Below are positions 35,142 to 39,531 of a stretch of 39,531 bases of DNA, one piece after another. Under the pieces are notes generated by a model. That model had not been told where the DNA came from. It was given only the letters and a program-made list of their open reading frames with translations, and did not search any database. The position numbers were made by a program, and so were the translations under genes. Every line of letters begins with the position of its first letter. Position 1 is the first letter of the stretch. Location of the stretch: positions 1 to 39,531 of the IMG/VR virus record IMGVR_UViG_3300029258_002322. One strand, written 5' to 3'. Source of the stretch: a virus.

Positions 35142-36665
35142 GTGCCGGCCGCGGCCGCCAGGCCTGAGATCCACGTCGAGGTCGGCGATCCGCGGTCGCC
35201 GGTCCTGAACGGCTACGTCGAGGCGCTCAACCGCGTCGACATCATTCGCGGCCCGCTGGGCTCCGGCAAGACGACGGGGACCATCGTCGGGAAGCTGATG
35301 CGCGCTATGATGCTCCAGGCCCCGGACCCGGACGGCATCCGGTGGACGCGGATCGTCGCCGTTCGGAACACCTACACCGACCTGGCCAACACGACGATCA
35401 AGGACTTCCGCGCCGGCTTCGTCGGGATGCATACCTACAAGCAGGGCAACATCGAGCCGCCGACCGCGACCGTGCGCTTCGCGATGCCGGACGGGACGCG
35501 CGTCCGCTCCGAGGTCGTCTTCCTGGCGCTCGACCGGGCCGAGCACGTCACGAAGCTGCGCGGCGTCCAATGCACCTGGTTCTGGCTCAACGAGCTCAAG
35601 GAGCTCGTGAAGCCGGTGGTCGATATGTGCGACCTGCGCCACGGCCGCTACCCGAGCCTGGCCTTCCAGCGCGTCGCCTGCACGCACCGCGGGATGTTCG
35701 GCGACAGCAACTCGTGGGACGACCAGCATTGGCTCTACGAGCTCTCGCAGAATCCGCCGCCCGGCTGGCGGTTCTGGCACCAGCCCGGCGGCGTGCGCCG
35801 CGCGATGAACCCGGACGGCACGAAGAAGGTCGACCAGTACGGCCGCCAGGTCTGGGAGCGGAACCCGGACGCGGAGAATCAGGCCTTCCTCGCCCAGGAC
35901 CCCGACTACTACGTCAACGGCATGGCCGGCAAGGACGAGGACTGGATCGCCGTCAACCTGGCCAACGAGTACGGCTTCGTCATGGAGGGGAAGCCGGTCT
36001 GGACCGAGTACATCGACGCCAAGCATTGCGGCGACCAGGTCATCCCCTACGACCCGGAGCTCCCCCTGGTCCTGGGCGTCGACTTCGGCCGGACGCCGGC
36101 CTGCGCGATCCTCCAGATCGAGCCGGTGCTCCAGCAGTTCCGCGTGATCGACGAGTTCTGCGCGACCAGCATGAGCGCGGCCAGCTACGGCCCCGAGCTC
36201 TTCCGCTACATCGTCGAGACGTATCCCAACGTCCGGCGCACGGGCATCCGAGGGTGGGGCGACCCGGCCGGCGACCGCGGCGGCCAGACCGTCGAGACGA
36301 CGCCGATCCAGATGCTCCAGGCCGCAGGCCTGCCGGTGAATCCCTCGCCGGTGCCCAACAACAACGCGCTGATCCGCCGGAGCTCCGTCTCGAGGTCGCT
36401 GACCCGCATGTGCATGAACGGCCAGCCGGCCCTGGTCATCAGCAAGAAGGCGAAGATGATCCGCCGCGGGGCGCAGGGCGGCTTCCAGTACCGCCGGCTC
36501 CAGGTCGCCGGGTCGGAGCGCTACACCGACGAGCCGGAGAAGAATATGTACTCTCACCCCTGCGAGGCGCTCGAGTACGCGCTGGTCGGCGAGGGCGAGG
36601 GCATCAACAACCTGTATCGGGACGACCTGCCTGGCGAGGACCGCCAGGACGTCGCCGATATGTGA
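35142..36665 (+). CDS. Terminase large subunit
   Basis: This 507-residue packaging motor starts at a GTG directly after the previous stop. The ATPase domain has Walker A GPLGSGKTT (37-45), a region 'IVAVRNTYTDLANTTIKDF' and Walker B-like WFWLNE with E151 as catalytic base. The nuclease domain has 'LVLGVDFGRTPACAI' with D314 and 'GWGDPAGDRG' with D374, the RNase H-like acidic residues, and a C-terminal 'CEALEYAL' helix typical of podovirus terminases. It cuts concatemers and pumps DNA into the head through the portal. Family, length and domain order are all as expected. Confidence 0.95.
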   Translation: MPAAAARPEIHVEVGDPRSPVLNGYVEALNRVDIIRGPLGSGKTTGTIVGKLMRAMMLQAPDPDGIRWTRIVAVRNTYTDLANTTIKDFRAGFVGMHTYKQGNIEPPTATVRFAMPDGTRVRSEVVFLALDRAEHVTKLRGVQCTWFWLNELKELVKPVVDMCDLRHGRYPSLAFQRVACTHRGMFGDSNSWDDQHWLYELSQNPPPGWRFWHQPGGVRRAMNPDGTKKVDQYGRQVWERNPDAENQAFLAQDPDYYVNGMAGKDEDWIAVNLANEYGFVMEGKPVWTEYIDAKHCGDQVIPYDPELPLVLGVDFGRTPACAILQIEPVLQQFRVIDEFCATSMSAASYGPELFRYIVETYPNVRRTGIRGWGDPAGDRGGQTVETTPIQMLQAAGLPVNPSPVPNNNALIRRSSVSRSLTRMCMNGQPALVISKKAKMIRRGAQGGFQYRRLQVAGSERYTDEPEKNMYSHPCEALEYALVGEGEGINNLYRDDLPGEDRQDVADM

Positions 36666-36675
36666 GGGGGGCGAC

Positions 36676-36990
36676 ATGATCGAGATCGAGGGATTCGCGA
36701 AGAAGAACCGGGTGATGGTCCAGAACCAGGACGGCGACGACCAGGCGCTCCAGGAGTTCGTGGTGCTGCGCGTCGACGGCGATCGCATGGTGCTGATGTC
36801 CGTCGAGTCGATGGACCAGCGCCGCGAAGAGCACGACGAGCAGGTCGCCGAGCGCCAGGCCGACCTGGACCGCCGCGCCGCAGCGAAGGCCGCGCGGGAC
36901 GAAGAGCGTCAGGCCCGGCCCGTCGGCGTGGATGCGGACGGGAACCCGGCCCTCGAGGAGCCGGCGGGATTCGAGGGCGATCCCGCTTGA
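36676..36990 (+). CDS. Small acidic hypothetical protein
   Basis: This 104-residue protein follows a GGGGGG ribosome site. The N-terminal half is beta-rich ('EFVVLRVDGDRMVLMSVESMDQ'); the C-terminal half is a charged helix of Glu, Arg, Asp and Ala ('EEHDEQVAERQADLDRRAA') and an acidic tail. It resembles small chaperone-like or minor head proteins by composition only. It sits between terminase and portal genes, so a head role is possible. I do not recognise it. Confidence 0.6.
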   Translation: MIEIEGFAKKNRVMVQNQDGDDQALQEFVVLRVDGDRMVLMSVESMDQRREEHDEQVAERQADLDRRAAAKAARDEERQARPVGVDADGNPALEEPAGFEGDPA

Positions 36991-37355
36991 GGGTTGGGTG
37001 GCTGCTCGAGCGTCTCGAAGAGGCGCACGCCGGCTTTCCTGACAACGTCCTGGTCGAGCTCGAGGAGCTCGAGGAGCTGTACGAGCTGCTCGACGACTAC
37101 GCCTCGTGTCTCAACTACGTCGACAAGCTGGTCCTCGACCGCGACCCGCGGTCGGGCGGCTGGCAGTTCTCGGCGATCCACTACGGCGACGGCCCTGGCG
37201 AGACGTTCTCGTGCATCTGGCCGCTGTCCCTCGTCAGCGAGGAGATCGAGGTCGAGGGCTTCCTTCGGCTGATGTCCGGCAACGCTGACTTCGCCCTCGA
37301 GCGCGCGGTACTCTTCGGCGAGCTCGCCCCAGCAGGAGAATTGCGATGGAAATGA
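36987..37355 (+). CDS. Small acidic hypothetical protein with TTG start
   Basis: Taking the TTG that overlaps the previous stop gives 122 residues. The N-terminal helix is very acidic ('LVELEELEELYELLDDY'). The rest is alpha/beta with 'GGWQFSAIHYGDGPGETFSCIWPLSL' and 'VEGFLRLMSGNADFALERAVLF'. Its last 10 bases overlap the start of the Tat-like protein gene. TTG is a rare start, but no better start lies nearby. Function is unknown. Confidence 0.55.
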   Translation: MRVGWLLERLEEAHAGFPDNVLVELEELEELYELLDDYASCLNYVDKLVLDRDPRSGGWQFSAIHYGDGPGETFSCIWPLSLVSEEIEVEGFLRLMSGNADFALERAVLFGELAPAGELRWK

Positions 37356-37906
37356 ACCGCCGCTCGTTCCTGGGAGGCCTCGTGGCCGCCCTGGTCGCCC
37401 CGTTCGTCGGCCGCGCCGACACGCCGGCCGACCCCATCCCGGACCCGATCGTCGACCCGATCGCGGACCCGACCCGGCCGCGCAGCATCTCGGTCGCGCA
37501 GATCCAGGCCGCGAAGGACCGCCTCCGGGAGCAGGCGCTCGAGGGGCCGTACTACCTGTACGTCACCGAGGCGCAGTACGACGAGCTCGTCGACGAGGTC
37601 GGCCTGTTCGGCTTCGAGCTGGGCGTCGCGCCGAAGCTCGACCGCCTCCAGCCGATCGCCTGGCCGACCGAGCGGATCGCCGACTGCGAGATCCACCAGG
37701 TCCTCGAGGAGGGATCGCTCTGGTACGTCCAGGCCGCGGGCGAGCTCTACGGCCGCGGGCCGGGGCAGTACGCGATGGACCAGGCCCGCGAGCTGGGCCG
37801 CCTCCAGGACGAGCTCCTGATGCGGCAGATGCAGCGGGTCGTCGACCCGCCCCTGACGCTGCCGCTGGGCCGGCCGTACCGCGGCTTCACGTTCCGCGAG
37901 ACGTGA
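37346..37906 (+). CDS. Protein with Tat-like twin-arginine signal, packaging region
   Basis: This 186-residue protein follows AGGAGA. Residues 4-25 look like a twin-arginine export signal: 'NRRSFLGG' then 'LVAALVAPFVGRADTP'. A 'DP'-rich repeat ('PIPDPIVDPIADP', about 31-43) links it to a globular alpha/beta domain ('ISVAQIQAAKDRLREQALEG', 'YYLYVTEAQYDELVDEVG', 'IHQVLEEGSLWYVQAAGEL') and a helical C-terminus. Similar twin-Arg starts do occur on phage genes near portals, and some may be virion proteins for which the sequence is fortuitous. Function is unknown. It overlaps its neighbours on both sides. Confidence 0.65.
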   Translation: MEMNRRSFLGGLVAALVAPFVGRADTPADPIPDPIVDPIADPTRPRSISVAQIQAAKDRLREQALEGPYYLYVTEAQYDELVDEVGLFGFELGVAPKLDRLQPIAWPTERIADCEIHQVLEEGSLWYVQAAGELYGRGPGQYAMDQARELGRLQDELLMRQMQRVVDPPLTLPLGRPYRGFTFRET

Positions 37907-38334
37907 GGTTCACCGAGGCGCGGTCGGCTGCGGACAAGCACGTCCTGGCCGGCATCGCCCAGGCCTGGGGCTATCCGCGCGAGCTCGACGAGCTCGAGAT
38001 CGAGGCCTCCTGGTGGCTGCGCTACGGCCCCGGCATCGCCTGGCTGACGCCCTACGACACGGACCTCCAATTCCACCTGGTCGTCGATCCAGCGAACCGG
38101 GGCCGCTTCGCGCGGTTCTTCCTGACGGGGATTACCGTCATCGGCCAGCTTCTCGGCTACGAGCGCCTGGTCTGCTTTGGCGAGCAGACGCCCGAGGTGG
38201 CATCCTACCTGCGGCGCATGGGCTGGGCCGAGCTCGAGGACGAGCCGGGCCTGGCCTACCCACTCGAGCGAGAGGAGGCCCCCCGTGGCGAGCGACATCA
38301 AGAGCCCGCGAGTCCCGTATCGCGCAGCCGATGA
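37903..38334 (+). CDS. GNAT-like protein, possibly related to T7 gp13 type
   Basis: A GTG overlapping the previous stop gives 143 residues. 'LQFHLVVDPANRGRFARFFLTGITVIGQLLGYERLVCFG' followed by 'PEVASYLRRMGWAELEDE' has the strand-helix-strand and 'y.r.GF' layout of GNAT acetyltransferases, including degenerate phage forms such as the gp13-like assembly proteins of T7-like phages. The usual Gly-rich acetyl-CoA loop is weak ('PANRGRF'), so catalytic activity is doubtful. It lies just before portal genes, where such proteins are common. Its 3' end overlaps the next gene by 50 bases. Confidence 0.6.
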   Translation: MRFTEARSAADKHVLAGIAQAWGYPRELDELEIEASWWLRYGPGIAWLTPYDTDLQFHLVVDPANRGRFARFFLTGITVIGQLLGYERLVCFGEQTPEVASYLRRMGWAELEDEPGLAYPLEREEAPRGERHQEPASPVSRSR

Positions 38335-38476
38335 CAAGGACGCCGAGGAGGCCCGCGAGCGCGAGCGCCGCCGCAGGGCCGCGGCCCAGGGCGTAGGCGC
38401 GACCATCCTGAGCGAACCCGGCTCGACCGGCGGCCTCGGCGCCCAGACGGGGGCGGCTGTCCTGGGAGGCCGCTGA
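38285..38476 (+). CDS. Small pre-portal protein
   Basis: The GTG at 38285 has AGGAGG (38274-38279) upstream and gives 63 residues; an earlier ATG in this frame would overlap the GNAT-like gene more deeply and gives Arg/Ser-rich sequence. The pattern 'ERERRRRAAAQGVGATILSEP' and the end 'AAVLGGR' match a class of very small proteins ('RRAA..GR.STILT...TLLG') found just upstream of portal genes in many podoviruses. Its role is unknown. Its stop shares one base with the portal ATG. Confidence 0.72.
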   Translation: MASDIKSPRVPYRAADDKDAEEARERERRRRAAAQGVGATILSEPGSTGGLGAQTGAAVLGGR

Positions 38477-39531
38477 TGCAGGGCACGCCCGAGGCGCTCC
38501 TTCGCCGCTTCCAGGCCGTCCAGGCCAAGCGGCTCAACTACGACAACACCTGGCAGCGCGTGACGGAGATCGTCTGGCCATTCGGCGGCGACTTCACGCA
38601 CATCCAGGCGCCGGGCGATCGGCGCACCGACGAGATTTTCGAGACGACCGCGGCCTTCGCGCTCGACCGCTTCGCGGCGTTCCTCGAGTCCCTGCTCACC
38701 CCCCGCAATCAGACCTGGCACCGGCTTCGAGCCTCCGTCCCCGAGCTCAACGAGCAGCACGGCGTCAAGACCTGGATGGACCTGGTCAACGACCGGCTCT
38801 TCCAGTGGCGCAACGATCCGGCGAGTCGGTACTACTCGCAGAAGCACGAGGGTTACAAGGCCCTCGGCGCCTGGGGCAACGACACGCTCTTCATCGACCG
38901 GCGTGCGATGGGCGGCGTCCGATACCGCTACTGCCACCTGGGCGACACCTGGATCGAGACGGACCACGAGAACGCGGTCAACCGGGTCTATTACCGCCGG
39001 CGCCTCACGCACGCGCAGGCCGTCGCGCGCTGGGGCCAGCGAGCTCCCGAGGCCGCGCGCAAGGGCATCGAGCAGCAGCCGACCGAGGAGGCCGAATACC
39101 TCCACGTCGTCTATCCGCGCGAGGGCTACGACCCGGAGCGCACCGACTTCCTGGGCATGGGCTGGGAGTCGGTCATCCTCGAGACGAGCCAGAAGCAGCT
39201 CGTCGAAGAGGGCGGCTACCACGAGCTCCCCTACAAGCACTCTCGATACACGGTGAACCCTGGCGAGGATTGGGGGCGCGGCCCGGCCGAGCTCGTCCTG
39301 CCCGACGTCGAGACGCTCCAGGAGCAGGAAAAGACCTTCCAGCGCGCCGGCCACAAGGTCGCTGACCCGCCGCTGCTGCTCCAGAGCGACGGCCCGCTGG
39401 GCAAGGGCCAGCGCCGCGTCAAGCTCCGACCTGGTGGGCTCACCTACGGCGGCGTCGACGTGAACGGCCGGCCGACGATCCTGCCGCTCCAGACCGGCGC
39501 CAACCTGCCGCTCACCGAAACTATGATGGAC
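38476..39531 (+). CDS. Portal (head-tail connector) protein, N-terminal part
   Basis: The ATG shares a base with the preceding TGA, and the frame runs open to the window end, joining 1-750 through the repeat. The N-terminus 'LLRRFQAVQAKRLNYDNTWQRVTEIVWP' and 'RTDEIFETTAAFALDRFAAFLESLLTPRNQTWHRLR' are strong signatures of the Head-tail_con portal family. 'NDTLFIDRRAMGGVRYRYCHLGDTWIETD' and 'VNPGEDWGRGPAELVLPDVETLQ' follow, both typical of the family. It forms the packaging and ejection channel. No frameshift occurs at the join: 304 codons precede base 39388. Confidence 0.94.
   Translation, partial: MQGTPEALLRRFQAVQAKRLNYDNTWQRVTEIVWPFGGDFTHIQAPGDRRTDEIFETTAAFALDRFAAFLESLLTPRNQTWHRLRASVPELNEQHGVKTWMDLVNDRLFQWRNDPASRYYSQKHEGYKALGAWGNDTLFIDRRAMGGVRYRYCHLGDTWIETDHENAVNRVYYRRRLTHAQAVARWGQRAPEAARKGIEQQPTEEAEYLHVVYPREGYDPERTDFLGMGWESVILETSQKQLVEEGGYHELPYKHSRYTVNPGEDWGRGPAELVLPDVETLQEQEKTFQRAGHKVADPPLLLQSDGPLGKGQRRVKLRPGGLTYGGVDVNGRPTILPLQTGANLPLTETMMD
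39388..39531. repeat. Right copy of the 144-bp terminal direct repeat
   Basis: Identical to bases 1-144 and in the same reading phase of the portal gene. It marks where the linear representation of a circular genome closes. Confidence 0.95.

Noticed and set aside
1-39531. tRNA genes, integrase or attachment site, CRISPR array, insertion sequences
   Set aside because: I searched by eye for cloverleaf ends, tyrosine or serine recombinase motifs, regularly spaced repeats and transposase motifs and found none. A diverged example cannot be excluded without a computed search.

Overview
This window is one complete genome unit of a tailed bacteriophage with a podovirus-type virion. The first 144 bases recur exactly as the last 144 (39388-39531), so the molecule closes to a circle of 39,387 bp, and the portal gene runs across the join. 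The DNA is GC-rich (roughly two thirds GC by eye), genes are packed with ATGA/GTGA/TGATG start-stop overlaps, and there is no tRNA, integrase, CRISPR or ribosomal gene. A lipobox protein and spanin-like proteins point to a Gram-negative host. The host cannot be named from the sequence.

Layout, starting at the divergent control region (29985-30076). Rightward early genes (30077-33300): a small XRE-type regulator, a conserved phage protein of unknown function, a putative replication initiator carrying a candidate origin in its linker, a small HTH protein, and several small proteins including zinc-binding-like and Sm-like ones. Packaging and head (33327-39531, then 1-4767): small terminase, an HTH protein, a C4 protein, large terminase, four minor proteins (one with a Tat-like signal, one GNAT-like), a small pre-portal protein, portal, a Bbp19-like protein, scaffold, a terminator, major capsid, a cement-like protein, and four tandem small paralogues. 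Tail and ejection (4771-25027): tail tubular A and B, three internal virion proteins of which the last is a 3,401-residue polyvalent giant, a T7-type tail fibre, and a beta-helix spike with a signal peptide. Lysis (25039-27123): two TM/coiled-coil proteins, a DUF5675 protein, a holin-like protein, a lipoprotein and a tail-anchored protein. Leftward operon (29984 down to 27030): a small basic protein, an ERF-type single-strand annealing protein, a 266-residue unknown and three small membrane or coiled-coil proteins.

The virion plan (portal, scaffold, tubular A/B, gp14-like, gp15-like and gp16-position proteins, gp17-type fibre) is T7-like. There is no phage RNA polymerase, DNA polymerase, primase or helicase, so transcription and replication should rely on the host. 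A giant ejection protein in a podovirus without its own polymerases recalls Bcep22-like phages.

Most interesting points: the giant protein, which joins an ADP-ribosyltransferase-like domain, an EIQSDWH-type domain and an HExxH metallopeptidase-like domain with FFQ/LFQ motifs near the junctions; four diverged small paralogues between head and tail genes; a symmetric promoter pair sharing one palindromic -10 box; and a putative initiator gene whose linker holds inverted repeats and a near-match to bacterial parS.
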